Source of the DNA: JBBDWK01 sp040902885 | GTDB taxonomy: Bacteria; Acidobacteriota; Terriglobia; Bryobacterales; Bryobacteraceae | Direction: 5' to 3' | DNA: 64,000 bases | Assembly (NCBI GenBank): GCA_040902885.1 | Contig: JBBDWK010000100.1 | Span: 9,054-73,053 of the forward strand | Shown: positions 1-8,320 of the stretch, piece after piece | Layout of the letters: the number at the start of each line of letters is the position of its first letter | Numbering within the stretch: the stretch's first letter is position 1 | Position numbers and translations under genes: made by a program | Notes under the pieces: model-generated | Told to the model about the DNA's origin: nothing | The model's input: the letters and a program-made list of their open reading frames with translations, nothing else | The model's database searches: none

Positions 1-1
1 C

Positions 2-211
2 CGTACCGTGACAGCCAAGGTGGAAAACACCTGGGAGCAGGATTTCCCGAACGGCCGCGTCTCATTTGTCATGCCGAACGCTGAGTACACCGTTGATCGA
101 GGCCGCATCGAGTCGACGATTGTCAGTGACGACGGGCAATTCGTGGTCCTGTCGGTGCGGTTTGACATCCCGGCGAAATCGGCGGTCACTGTCACCGCCG
201 GGTCTCGCTGA
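2..211 (+). CDS. C-terminal fragment of an unrecognised protein (cut by window edge)
   Basis: An open frame enters from the left edge and stops with TGA at 209-211, so only about 69 C-terminal residues are visible. A GTG at position 8 could be called as a start, but the frame is open before it and there is no ribosome-binding site, so a truncated longer gene is more likely. The piece has alternating polar and hydrophobic residues, such as GQFVVLSVRFDIP and AVTVTAGSR, typical of a terminal beta-sandwich in an exported enzyme. I cannot name the family. The next gene is a secreted esterase, so a carbohydrate-active enzyme would fit the context, but that is inference only. Confidence 0.5.
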   Translation, partial: RTVTAKVENTWEQDFPNGRVSFVMPNAEYTVDRGRIESTIVSDDGQFVVLSVRFDIPAKSAVTVTAGSR

Positions 212-225
212 GGTGGGGCCACGCA

Positions 226-231
226 TATAAT
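226..231 (+). promoter_or_regulatory. -10 box for a leaderless esterase transcript
   Basis: TATAAT ends six bases before the GTG start at 238. A transcript starting the usual 6-8 bases after the box would begin at the start codon itself. There is no Shine-Dalgarno sequence between them. Confidence 0.5.
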
Positions 232-237
232 CGTCAG

Positions 238-2424
238 GTGCCAACTAGTGTGCGAGCTTTTGTCGTTTTTCTTGGCTTTTCGTGGTTTACGTTAGTTCCG
301 GGCATTGCGCAGGAGAGCAATTCGCTGCGTGTCGTCGGCTCGCCCGAAGAGTTGGAAGGTTTCAACGTAGCGCCCGCTTCGAATCCGTTGAACAAAGCGA
401 TCCACGATGCTGCCGAGTACGTCGGACGGTTCCAGCTACCGGCACGCGCCGACTCCTGGTCCGAGCGCCGAAAACAGGTGGAGGCCGGTTTCCGCGCGTC
501 CATTGGGCTGGCGCGCCTCCCCGACCGCACTCCTCTCAACGCGCGAGTCCTGCGCACGCATGATCTCGGAGATTGTGTTCTTGAAAATGTGATTTTCTAC
601 AGCCGTCCGGAGACACCGGTGACCGCCAATATCTATCGCCCCAAGAATTCCACGCAGCAGCGGTTGCCCGCCGTTCTCAGCGTCCTCGGGCACTGGCTAG
701 GTGACGGGAAGGCTGCACAGCAGAACCAGATTCTGGCGCGGAAACTCGTGCAACTCGGCTTTCTCGTCATGACGTACGACGCGATCGGACACGGCGAGCG
801 AAATCATTCCGGCAATACGCATCATCATGCCGGCTACTCGCTCCTCCCGCTCGGTGAGACGATCGCGGGGTGGATGGTATGGGACAGTATTCGGGCGGCT
901 GATTATCTGCAGAGCCGGCCCGACGTCGATCCTCAACGAATCGGCATTGCGGGAAATTCCGGCGGCGGATTGAACACACTGTTCACTTCGGCGCTCGATC
1001 CACGGTTCCGGGCGGCAGTCGTCGCGGGCTATGTTTTCGAATTCCAATCGTGGATGAAGTATGGCGGCAGCCATTGCACGTGCGTCTACTTGCCGGCACT
1101 GTACCGGAGGATGGAGTGGTTCGAGATTGCCAGCCTCATCGCTCCCCGGCCGCTGCTGATGCTGCAGGGCACTCGCGACAGTATCTTTCCGCGCACTTCA
1201 GCGCGGCGGGCCGGACGCGCCACCGAGGCTCTGTACAGCATACTCGGCCACCGCGCAAATGTGCGGCTCGACCTGATTCCGAATGAGCCGCATGGGCTAA
1301 CGAAACCATTCCGGGAGGCGATCTACGGGTGGATGCGCCTGCACCTGATGGGGGATGGCGACGGCAGTGCCGTGAGCGAAGGTGATGTAGCCGCATTGCC
1401 GGTGAACGACCCGCGCCTCCTATGCGATGCGGATGGCCGGCACCTCGGCACAGCGCCATCGATCGTGGAACTCGCGCTGCGCAGGGCTGCGACGATTGAC
1501 AAGCTGAGCAAAACCAGAGACGAACGAATGGCATTCGTCAAAGGCCTGGTTGCCGCGCGCGAGCCGGAATCCGATCTTCAGCGTATGCGCACGATGGAGT
1601 CCGTGAAGATACTTGGCGGCACGCGGGAAAAAGTTCTCTTCCTGAGCGAAATCGGCGAGTACATCCCGGCCCTTCTCTGGCGGCCCGAAGCCCAGAAGCC
1701 GCCGGTCGTAGTGATTGCGGACTCGAAGGGCAAAGCCGCTATAGCAGAGTCTCCACTGCTGAACCCGCTGCGCGCTGCCGGCTATGCCGTGCTGGCGGTG
1801 GACCTGCGAGGCCGCGGAGAAACACTTGGTATCCGAGCGCCCGGCAGGAATAATAACTATCACTTCGTCTCCCACTCGATCATGTGGGGGCGACCGCTGG
1901 CGGGACGCCGCGGCTTCGATGTTTCCCGCGCCCTGGATTACGTGGAGAGCCGGCCTGACCTGTCCATCGAAGGACTGGTCGCGGTCGGCATCGGGGATGA
2001 CGCGTTGCCTGTCCTTCTGGCCGCGGCAACGGATAGGCGTATCAGCCGCACGGTCACTGCCGGCTACGACCTGAGCTTCATGTCTCAGATGATTGGGGCG
2101 CCCAAAATTCCGCGCGAGCAACTGCTGAAGGTGTGGAATTCGAGCGTGATGAGGCAGGGAATGCTGGACGACGGTGAGAATCAGGCAGATGCGGGGTCGG
2201 TAATCCCCGGTGTGCTGAATGTCCTCGACCTGCCGGACCTTGCGGACTTACGAGCGGGGCAGCCGCTGCTCGTCTGCGGCGCACGCAATCTGCAACACCC
2301 GGGTTCCGCGGAACACCGGACCGCGTGGCAGGCGAAGTTGTCAGAAAGGAACCGCTCCTGGTTCCGTCCCGACGAGCCGCTTACCCCGGAACTGCTCCTG
2401 TCGTGGCTCGGTCAGACTCGATAG
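238..2424 (+). CDS. Secreted tandem alpha/beta-hydrolase (acetyl-xylan-esterase-like)
   Basis: Predicted exported ester hydrolase of 728 residues that starts with GTG and a signal peptide ending near GIAQ. The first half is an acetyl-xylan-esterase/dienelactone-hydrolase type domain. Its nucleophile elbow is GNSGGG with Ser241, and a likely acid (Asp314 in GTRDSIFP) and base (His352 in NEPHG) follow in the right order. The second half, roughly residues 430-728, looks like another hydrolase fold, but its elbow reads GIGDDA and lacks a serine, so it is probably non-catalytic. A sulfatase and a beta-helix protein follow on the same strand, which suggests a role in deacylating a decorated polysaccharide. 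The substrate is unknown. The start is supported by the signal peptide and the -10 box just upstream. Confidence 0.75.
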   Translation: MPTSVRAFVVFLGFSWFTLVPGIAQESNSLRVVGSPEELEGFNVAPASNPLNKAIHDAAEYVGRFQLPARADSWSERRKQVEAGFRASIGLARLPDRTPLNARVLRTHDLGDCVLENVIFYSRPETPVTANIYRPKNSTQQRLPAVLSVLGHWLGDGKAAQQNQILARKLVQLGFLVMTYDAIGHGERNHSGNTHHHAGYSLLPLGETIAGWMVWDSIRAADYLQSRPDVDPQRIGIAGNSGGGLNTLFTSALDPRFRAAVVAGYVFEFQSWMKYGGSHCTCVYLPALYRRMEWFEIASLIAPRPLLMLQGTRDSIFPRTSARRAGRATEALYSILGHRANVRLDLIPNEPHGLTKPFREAIYGWMRLHLMGDGDGSAVSEGDVAALPVNDPRLLCDADGRHLGTAPSIVELALRRAATIDKLSKTRDERMAFVKGLVAAREPESDLQRMRTMESVKILGGTREKVLFLSEIGEYIPALLWRPEAQKPPVVVIADSKGKAAIAESPLLNPLRAAGYAVLAVDLRGRGETLGIRAPGRNNNYHFVSHSIMWGRPLAGRRGFDVSRALDYVESRPDLSIEGLVAVGIGDDALPVLLAAATDRRISRTVTAGYDLSFMSQMIGAPKIPREQLLKVWNSSVMRQGMLDDGENQADAGSVIPGVLNVLDLPDLADLRAGQPLLVCGARNLQHPGSAEHRTAWQAKLSERNRSWFRPDEPLTPELLLSWLGQTR

Positions 2425-2442
2425 GAAGCTCACTGGTCGGTA

Positions 2443-2448
2443 TATACT
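2443..2448 (+). promoter_or_regulatory. -10 box close to the sulfatase start
   Basis: TATACT lies nine bases before the ATG at 2458, so the predicted 5' leader is only about three bases. No ribosome-binding site is present. The box sits just after the esterase stop codon, giving the sulfatase its own possible promoter. Confidence 0.4.
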
Positions 2449-2457
2449 CTCTCCTGA

Positions 2458-3981
2458 ATGGCGAATCAGAAGGCTAACGCTCTTACGCGGAGCGATTTTC
2501 TCCGGCAAATCGGCGCGGCCGCGATGGCTGGCATCTCAGTCCCGGCCCTTCACGCGGCTGCCAGGCCTAACGTATTGGTCATCGTGACCGACGATCAGGG
2601 ATACGCGGACCTCAGCGCCTATTCTCATGCTGCCGCCGATGTCTCCACTCCGAGCATGGACCGGATCGCTGCTAAGGGGTTGCTGTTCACGCGGGCCTAC
2701 GTCAGTGCGCCGGTTTGCAGCCCTTCGCGCGCAGGCTGGAATACAGGACGCTATCCGCAGCGGTGGGATCCGAGTTCGGGCTGGACACCCGGACTACCTC
2801 AAGACGGAAAGACGATCGCGGAGTACTTCAAGAGCGCGGGATATGCCACCGCCAAAGTCGGCAAGAACGACTTTGGCCGCGGCTACCATTCGCAGGAGGG
2901 TCGTGAATACCCTTTGAACCACGGGTATGACGAGTTTTTAGGATTTTCATCGCACGCTCACGATTATTTTCTTCTGTCCCAAGGCATAGAGAAAAAGACG
3001 CCGGACCCCCACGGGCATAGCGCGGCACTCGGGCCGCTGTTCGAGAACCGGGGCCGCAGAAGTTTTGAAAGCGGCTATCTCACCGACATCTTCACAGACC
3101 GCGCCATACAGTTTCTCCAGCGACATCGTAATCAGCCGTTTTTTCTTCACCTGGCGTACAACTCCGTCCACACTCTGGTGCACGAGACACCGGACCGCTA
3201 TGTCGAAAAGTTCGGCCTCAAGCCGATCCCTAAATACGATCCCGGGACCATGGGCAAGTACGTCGATTACTACGACAAGTACGCCGAGCTAGGCAACATA
3301 TCCGACAAAGAGATGCGCAAGTATTACCTGGCGAACCTAGCGTGCCTCGATGACAACATCGGTCGTTTGCTTGACGCATTGGACCGCCTTGGGCTGGCAG
3401 AGAACACCTTGGTCATCTTCTTTTCCGATAACGGCGGCACGCAGCATGGTGGAGGAAGTAACCGGCCCTTGCGCGGAGCGAAATCCAGCACGTTTGAAGG
3501 CGGCATCCGGGTGCCGTTCATGATGCGGTGGCCGGGGCGGCTTCCCGCGGGCAAGACATACTCGTACCGAATCTCGGCGCTGGACGTCCTGCCTACCTGT
3601 CTGGAGGCCGCCGGAATCCGCTCCGATCGGTCTGCAAGGCTTGATGGACAGAGCTTCCTCAAGGCGGTCCAGGCGGGCGCACCTTCACCCACTGAGCGAC
3701 GACCGCTGTTTTGGCTTTTCAGAGATCGATGGGCCGTGTTGAGCGGGAAATGGAAACTCGTTCGAAGTGGCGACCCGGGAGGACAGCCTGCGTATCAGAT
3801 TCTGTACTACGGTGACTCCGCGGATGCGACGTCTGCGTTGTTCAATCTAACCACCGACGAGGCCGAGCAGCACGACGTATCGAAAGATAATCCCGCTGTC
3901 GCCGAGCGTCTGAATCGGTTGTTTGATGAATGGCGTCGTGAGATGCGCAGCGAAGCAATGAAGCAACAAAGGCCACAATGA
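2458..3981 (+). CDS. Exported type I sulfatase (arylsulfatase family)
   Basis: Hydrolyses a sulfate ester, probably on a polysaccharide, in the periplasm or outside the cell. The protein has 507 residues. After an N-terminal export-like segment (FLRQIGAAAMAG) comes the metal-binding IVTDDQG motif with Asp45 and Asp46. The signature CSPSR follows at residues 87-91; Cys87 would be converted to formylglycine by a maturase, which is not in this window. A second metal site, FFSDNGG, has Asp324 and Asn325. Length and motif order are normal for the family. The stop codon overlaps the next ATG, so the two genes are translationally coupled. The exact substrate cannot be read from sequence. Confidence 0.9.
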   Translation: MANQKANALTRSDFLRQIGAAAMAGISVPALHAAARPNVLVIVTDDQGYADLSAYSHAAADVSTPSMDRIAAKGLLFTRAYVSAPVCSPSRAGWNTGRYPQRWDPSSGWTPGLPQDGKTIAEYFKSAGYATAKVGKNDFGRGYHSQEGREYPLNHGYDEFLGFSSHAHDYFLLSQGIEKKTPDPHGHSAALGPLFENRGRRSFESGYLTDIFTDRAIQFLQRHRNQPFFLHLAYNSVHTLVHETPDRYVEKFGLKPIPKYDPGTMGKYVDYYDKYAELGNISDKEMRKYYLANLACLDDNIGRLLDALDRLGLAENTLVIFFSDNGGTQHGGGSNRPLRGAKSSTFEGGIRVPFMMRWPGRLPAGKTYSYRISALDVLPTCLEAAGIRSDRSARLDGQSFLKAVQAGAPSPTERRPLFWLFRDRWAVLSGKWKLVRSGDPGGQPAYQILYYGDSADATSALFNLTTDEAEQHDVSKDNPAVAERLNRLFDEWRREMRSEAMKQQRPQ

Positions 3982-5048
3982 CTCATACGCCAACTTCTCT
4001 CGTCTTGACAGCAGCACTGCTCGCCCTAAGCGGGAGCACCAAGGTGCTGGCCGCGGAATACGCCGGCCTCACAGGACCCGTCGGTGCAGACGCGAATGCG
4101 AAGCGGGTTAAGGAGCTTCGCATCACCGAGCCGGGAGTTTATGAAAACATCCTTGTCGATGGCGAGTGGGGGCAACACGATCTCGTACGCATCCTCGCGG
4201 ACAATGTTGTCCTGCGGAACTGCACCATCCGGTACGGACAGCGCGATGGCATCGAGGTCTACGCGCGAAACGTGCGCATCGAGAATTGCCACATCCACCA
4301 CCTGCTCAACCAAACGTTCAAGGACCAGAAGGACTCGCACGGCATCACGGGCCGTCCGTTCAATCTGATCGTGCGCAATACCGAAATCTCGCATGTGAGT
4401 GGGGACGCCATCCAGTTCGATCCGGGACGCAAGAGCGAGCCGTACCCCTGGGACAAAGTTCTCGTCGAGAATTGCTTCCTCTGGACCGGCCCGCTGGACG
4501 CCGATTACGCCGGCTTCCACAAGGGTGAACGTCCGGGAGAGAACGCCTTTGACAGCAAGGTCGATCCCAAGGCTCCGCGCGCCACAATCATATTCCGCAA
4601 TACGCTGATGAAGGGATGGGGCCACGGACAGATCGGCAACGGTGCGGCCCTCAACCTCAAGGAGCAGATCCAGGCGATCGTCGAGAACTCGGTTTTTGTA
4701 GAGAATGACATTGCGTTTCGCTGCCGTGGAACTCTAGGGAGCGCCTGGGTGACGGCGCGGAACAACACCGTTTACCAGACATCGCGCGTGTTTCGTCTGG
4801 AGCACAACGTCAAGAACGTGAAGATATCGGGACTCGCACTCGGAGAGGGCATCGGTCAGGTATTCGATCATGCTCCAGGCCCGGGCGAAGGTTTCGAGGA
4901 CAAGAGGCGGCGGACTGCTCCGCCGCTGGCGCCGTGGCCGTATACCAGGCTGCCGGTTGGCGACCTGCGCCTGGCGGCTCTCTGCACGAAATGGCCCGAC
5001 CAGTTTGTTGAGAAGGCACGTGAGACAGGCGCGCCGTCGTCGCGTTGA
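3978..5048 (+). CDS. Secreted right-handed beta-helix protein
   Basis: A 356-residue exported protein with a signal peptide ending around VLAA (residues 23-26). The body repeats short strands ending in Asn-Cys or Asn-Thr turns, such as LRNCTIRYGQRDGIEV, IENCHIHHL and VRNTEISHVSGDAIQF, the pattern of a right-handed parallel beta-helix seen in pectate lyases and related polysaccharide-acting proteins. No specific lyase catalytic set is recognisable, so it could be an enzyme or a binding protein. Its ATG overlaps the sulfatase stop in an ATGA arrangement, so it probably acts with the sulfatase on the same glycan. Confidence 0.65.
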   Translation: MTHTPTSLVLTAALLALSGSTKVLAAEYAGLTGPVGADANAKRVKELRITEPGVYENILVDGEWGQHDLVRILADNVVLRNCTIRYGQRDGIEVYARNVRIENCHIHHLLNQTFKDQKDSHGITGRPFNLIVRNTEISHVSGDAIQFDPGRKSEPYPWDKVLVENCFLWTGPLDADYAGFHKGERPGENAFDSKVDPKAPRATIIFRNTLMKGWGHGQIGNGAALNLKEQIQAIVENSVFVENDIAFRCRGTLGSAWVTARNNTVYQTSRVFRLEHNVKNVKISGLALGEGIGQVFDHAPGPGEGFEDKRRRTAPPLAPWPYTRLPVGDLRLAALCTKWPDQFVEKARETGAPSSR

Positions 5049-5205
5049 ACCACCAGTTGTTAACTGCCGACCGCGTCCAGGCGGCCCACAAGGCCGGACT
5101 CGAGGTGTTGTGCTGGACTCCCAACGAACCCCCATAGTGGGCGCGTCTGATCGAAGCGGGAGTGGATGCGATCGGCACCGACGATCCGGCCGCTCTGGTA
5201 ATGAC
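5048..5205 (+). pseudogene. C-terminal remnant of a glycerophosphodiester phosphodiesterase
   Basis: Reading from 5048, the frame gives VQAAHKAGLEVLCWTPN, then an in-frame TAG at 5135-5137, then LIEAGVDAIGTDDPAAL. This order (AH..GL.V..WT.N, then GVD.I.TD.P..L) is the hallmark of the last strands of the GDPD TIM barrel. No start codon, N-terminal half or catalytic His pair is present upstream, because the beta-helix gene ends at the same point. It is therefore a broken fragment, probably left by a deletion or recombination next to the beta-helix gene. Confidence 0.7.
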
Positions 5206-5275
5206 ATTTTCGAATGTCTCACTTTTGGGGTCACTCCAGTTCTTGAAAAACCTCGCCACAGTTCATGAAAAAATC

Positions 5276-5646
5276 CTATTGTGCCTGTGGTTCGGCGGCC
5301 CGCGCGCCAGGACTGCCTACGGTTCTTGGTCACCAACGTGAGCCCCTCTTCGATCGCGGTGGCCGCAACGAGCGAATCGAAAACGTGTAGGCCGTGAGAT
5401 TTCGCGTACCGCTTAAGGAGTTCGTACGCTCGCGTGCCGGTGGAACTCCGAAGCGGCACGATCACGTAAGCTGACAGAAACGCATCGATTTCGCGGAGGT
5501 CTCTGTTGTCCCGTGCGCCAACGATGAGTTCCAGGGCAGAAACCTGCGAGATCCCATCCCTCTGGCAGCGCATCGATATATTCGCGGGCCGCCGCTTTGC
5601 CACGGGAAACGTCAATCAGGATATCGCTGTCGATCAGGAAAGGCAT
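5276..5646 (-). pseudogene. Frameshifted PIN-domain toxin (VapC-like)
   Basis: The N-terminus MPFLIDSDILIDVSRG, with the first PIN acidic residues, starts at 5646 and stays in frame through ALPEG near 5555. The reading then shifts by one base into VSALELIVGARDN, where the Glu matches the second acidic position. It continues to HVFDSLVAATAIEEGLTLVTKNR, the third acidic position and typical PIN end. A second shift after TKNR would give GSPGARAAEP and a TAG at 5276-5278, matching the normal family end and a total of about 123 codons. The gene is thus inactive, or the assembly has indels here. It lies 31 bases downstream of its antitoxin. VapC proteins are Mg-dependent RNases. Confidence 0.75.
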
Positions 5647-5677
5647 GTAAGCCTAATAGGTTTCGTGGGGGAGGCGT

Positions 5678-5905
5678 TTAGCCCCGAAGATCGCGCCGAA
5701 GTTTGCTGATGTATTCGACACTGTCACCGATGTCGGTGCGATCCTTCCACATGCCGAAGAACGCAAAATCCCCAACAGAGCGGGCTTTGCCCTTGAGGCG
5801 GTCAGCGTACGAAGGCATATGCACCTCAACGATGGTTCCTTCGCTCACAGTCACGTCCTCGAGGGGTTTGAAGACGCCATCCTCGTACTTTGCAGTGATC
5901 GTCAT
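5678..5905 (-). CDS. DUF104 antitoxin (AF2212-like)
   Basis: A 75-residue protein beginning MTITAKYEDGVFKPLEDV and continuing SEGTIVEVHMP. This is the compact beta-rich DUF104 fold (YEDGV.KPL....EGT.V.V), known as an antitoxin partner of PIN-domain VapC toxins. The frame is open for 26 more codons upstream, but the ATG at 5905 matches the family start. It is followed at a short distance by the PIN toxin remnant, the usual antitoxin-toxin order. If the toxin is truly dead, this gene is an orphan antitoxin. Expected role: binds and neutralises the toxin and may repress its own promoter. Confidence 0.75.
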   Translation of the reverse strand: MTITAKYEDGVFKPLEDVTVSEGTIVEVHMPSYADRLKGKARSVGDFAFFGMWKDRTDIGDSVEYISKLRRDLRG

Positions 5906-6125
5906 GTGGTTCCCCAACACCATGTGCCAAAGGCCTGTTGCCAGTATTGGATTCCTGGCTTCATCGTAGCACCAGTCCGGCAAAGTGCGAATCGCGCGCA
6001 GGGTTGCTCGCGGGTGAGCGCTTGTGCCCTGGAAATTGAAGGGGAGTCCCTACAAAAGTCCCTACAGTCGGGTGTTTCTGGAGGTCTCAAGCACCGAAAG
6101 CAAATTCGGAAGTCGTTGAAAAGAA

Positions 6126-6201
<76 letters not shown>

Positions 6202-6317
6202 GCAAGCAGTGCAGGTTTTTTCATTACAGCAAACCCTTCCAATGCTGTCAAACAACGCTTCCCCGGCTTCCGGCCACTCCCCGTCTCGCCGTGTATCATG
6301 AAACAGAAGGGACTCCC

Positions 6318-6644
6318 ATGAGACGCCTGATACGGTCGTATGGCCCTGTCGCGCTTCTGGCCGTGCTGCTGCCGCTTCTGTACCCCCAAACCGGAGCTCG
6401 CGGTCCGCGGGCGGAAGAGCGCCCCGTGCGCCTGCCGAGCGGCAAGCTGCAGCAGGAAGAAATACTGAAAGCGGACCACGAAAAATCGCTCAAAGATGCC
6501 GGCCAGTTGCTCGAGTTGGCGGAGCAACTGAAAATCGACCTCGAAAAGAACGGCGGTCACGTCCTTTCGCTCGACACCTTGAAGAAGACCGAAGAGATCG
6601 AAAAGCTCGTCAAGCGCATTCGCTCGCGCCTGCGCCGTTTCTAG
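6318..6644 (+). CDS. Small exported helical protein, unknown function
   Basis: A 108-residue protein starting at an ATG with the purine-rich AGAAGGGA just upstream. It opens with a signal peptide or membrane anchor (RRLIRSYGPVALLAVLLPLL). The rest is charged and helical (EILKADHEKSLKDAGQLLELAEQLKIDL), suggestive of a coiled coil in the periplasm. The frame is open upstream through the tRNA gene, but that extension is not coding. Its stop is directly followed by the ATG of the next gene, so the two are probably co-translated. I do not recognise the family. Confidence 0.65.
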   Translation: MRRLIRSYGPVALLAVLLPLLYPQTGARGPRAEERPVRLPSGKLQQEEILKADHEKSLKDAGQLLELAEQLKIDLEKNGGHVLSLDTLKKTEEIEKLVKRIRSRLRRF

Positions 6645-7733
6645 ATGCACCTTCCGGCTCTGTTCCTGTTTCTGCTCGCGGCTACCCCAACGTTCGCGAA
6701 GGCCCCTCTCCTCCTGATCGCCGCCGTCGATCCCGCGCCCTGGCGCGCCATGGCTGCCGCGTCCGGATGGCGCGTCGCGGCCATCGAGCAGGTTGCGGCC
6801 GCGGATCCCTCCGTGTCGGCTCTTGTAAACGCCATTACTCCCGAAGACGATCAAGACCGTATCTATCTCGTGGGGCCGGCCGACGCGGTGGCCTACGCCG
6901 TCTCCCGCGCTCCGGACCGCTGGGCCGCGGCCGTAATCCTCGGAGGCGCCCTGCGAAAGGCCGTTAACTCCAACCGGCTTTTCGGGATCAACGCTCAAGC
7001 TGTTCCCATACTGTGGCTGGGACCGGAAGATCCACTCCTCAGTCGCCTCGCCGAGGCCGGATACCGGTTTCAGCGCCGCCAGGATGCGACAGGAGAAGAT
7101 GTCCTCGGGTGGCTGGAACAGCAGCGCCGGGAACCGTTTCCGGTCTCGGTCGACTGCGAAACCGGCAGCCCCGCCTTCGCGCGCTGCTTTTGGCTCGAGA
7201 TGACGAAGTTCGACCCTTCGCGCCGCAATGACGCGGTGCCCTCCACCCGGGTGCATCCCGGTTCGGGCGCTTCGCTGGATCTCGGGCCGTTCGGTTTCGA
7301 TCCGAAACTTACCGTTGTCTGGCTGCCCGATGGCTACAAAGGCCCGCTCAAGCTTCAGGACCGCATCGTCTCCATCGGCGGACGGAAGATCAAGGACGGA
7401 CGGGAGTATGCGGAGTTCATGGATTCGATCGCGGAAGCGAAAGTGGTTGCGGTGGGAATCGAGCGCGGCAAGCGGCGACTGCGCCTGGAAGCGCGCATCG
7501 TGCTGCCGAAGCGGGAGGAAGTTGTGACCGCACGGGCCCAGGGAACTTACCTGCCGGACCTCAAGGAACTTCAGTTCATCAGCCGCGCTGTCGTGGAAAT
7601 GAAGGTGCACGTGCCCGAGCATTGGGCGGGCAGTACTCTTTCCTGGAACGGCGTCGAAATGGGCAAGGCCGGACTCGCGGGCTGCTGGCTGCTCAATTCG
7701 GAAAAAGAGCCGGTGGCGCGAACATGCCCCTAG
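6645..7733 (+). CDS. Exported protein with a PDZ-like domain, unknown function
   Basis: A 362-residue protein whose ATG immediately follows the TAG of the gene before it, with no separate ribosome-binding site, so expression likely depends on coupling. It has a signal peptide (ALFLFLLAATPTFA). The N-terminal half resembles a degenerate alpha/beta hydrolase (AAVILGG, VPILWLGPEDP) without a visible nucleophile. Residues about 215-285 look like a PDZ domain (LKLQDRIVSIGGRKIKDG). The C-terminal part is beta-rich. It may be a peptide- or cell-envelope-binding protein. The function is unknown and the neighbouring pyr genes give no clue. Confidence 0.6.
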   Translation: MHLPALFLFLLAATPTFAKAPLLLIAAVDPAPWRAMAAASGWRVAAIEQVAAADPSVSALVNAITPEDDQDRIYLVGPADAVAYAVSRAPDRWAAAVILGGALRKAVNSNRLFGINAQAVPILWLGPEDPLLSRLAEAGYRFQRRQDATGEDVLGWLEQQRREPFPVSVDCETGSPAFARCFWLEMTKFDPSRRNDAVPSTRVHPGSGASLDLGPFGFDPKLTVVWLPDGYKGPLKLQDRIVSIGGRKIKDGREYAEFMDSIAEAKVVAVGIERGKRRLRLEARIVLPKREEVVTARAQGTYLPDLKELQFISRAVVEMKVHVPEHWAGSTLSWNGVEMGKAGLAGCWLLNSEKEPVARTCP

Positions 7734-7735
7734 CG

Positions 7736-7744
7736 TGTGATAAT
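7736..7744 (+). promoter_or_regulatory. Extended -10 promoter of the pyr operon
   Basis: TGTGATAAT fits an extended -10 (TGn plus GATAAT). Transcription would start near 7751, a few bases before the pyrR ATG. The leader is too short to hold a PyrR-type transcription attenuator. Confidence 0.45.
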
Positions 7745-7755
7745 CGCATTTGATT

Positions 7756-8319
7756 ATGTCGCCCACACGTGAAAAAGCCCAGTTGATGAGCGCCTCGGAG
7801 ATCGATCGGACGCTCGTGCGGCTGGCCCATGAGATTCTCGAAAAGAGCGGGGATCTCGAGCGGCTGGCGTTCATTGGCATTCGGCGCAGGGGGGTTCCGC
7901 TGGCGCAGAGGCTTTCCCGGAAGATTGAGGCTCTGGAAAACCGCGAAATACCGGTCGGAGTTCTGGACATCAATCTGTATCGCGACGATCTCTCCGTTGT
8001 GGGCGTCAAGCCGGTGGTGAGTTCCACCGAAATCGGATTTCCCGTGCAGGGTAAGGACATCATCCTGATGGATGACGTGCTCTACACGGGACGGACGATC
8101 CGGGCCGCTCTCGACGCTCTGTTCGACCATGGCCGTCCCGGGCGCGTGCAGTTGCTGGTGCTGATCGATCGCGGTCATCGCGAGCTGCCTATCGAAGCGC
8201 GCTTCGTCGGCCGGACCGTGCAGACCGCGGACACCGAGATCATCGAAGTCAAATTCGAAGAGATCGATAGAACCGAGAAGGTGCTGCTGGTGGAAAGACT
8301 CTCGGCCGGCAAGGTATAA
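7756..8319 (+). CDS. pyrR: Bifunctional pyrimidine regulator PyrR / uracil phosphoribosyltransferase
   Basis: A 187-residue type I phosphoribosyltransferase-fold protein. It has the PRPP-binding loop IILMDDVLYTGRTIRAALD, the N-terminal RLAHEI and FIGIRRRGVPLA segments typical of PyrR, and the basic RGHRELPI region used in RNA contact in known members. In studied species PyrR binds UMP/UTP and represses the pyr mRNA, and it also has weak uracil salvage activity. Here it heads pyrB and pyrC with a one-base gap. I took the ATG at 7756; an in-frame TTG two codons earlier is possible given the promoter position. With no room for a leader attenuator, control would have to act elsewhere, for example on translation. 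Confidence 0.93.
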   Translation: MSPTREKAQLMSASEIDRTLVRLAHEILEKSGDLERLAFIGIRRRGVPLAQRLSRKIEALENREIPVGVLDINLYRDDLSVVGVKPVVSSTEIGFPVQGKDIILMDDVLYTGRTIRAALDALFDHGRPGRVQLLVLIDRGHRELPIEARFVGRTVQTADTEIIEVKFEEIDRTEKVLLVERLSAGKV

Positions 8320-8320
8320 C

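Noticed and set aside
4734..5615. 293-codon minus-strand frame as one protein
   Set aside because: Only its first third carries PIN-domain sequence; the rest is antisense to the beta-helix gene and the GDPD remnant, so it is a frameshifted toxin plus shadow.
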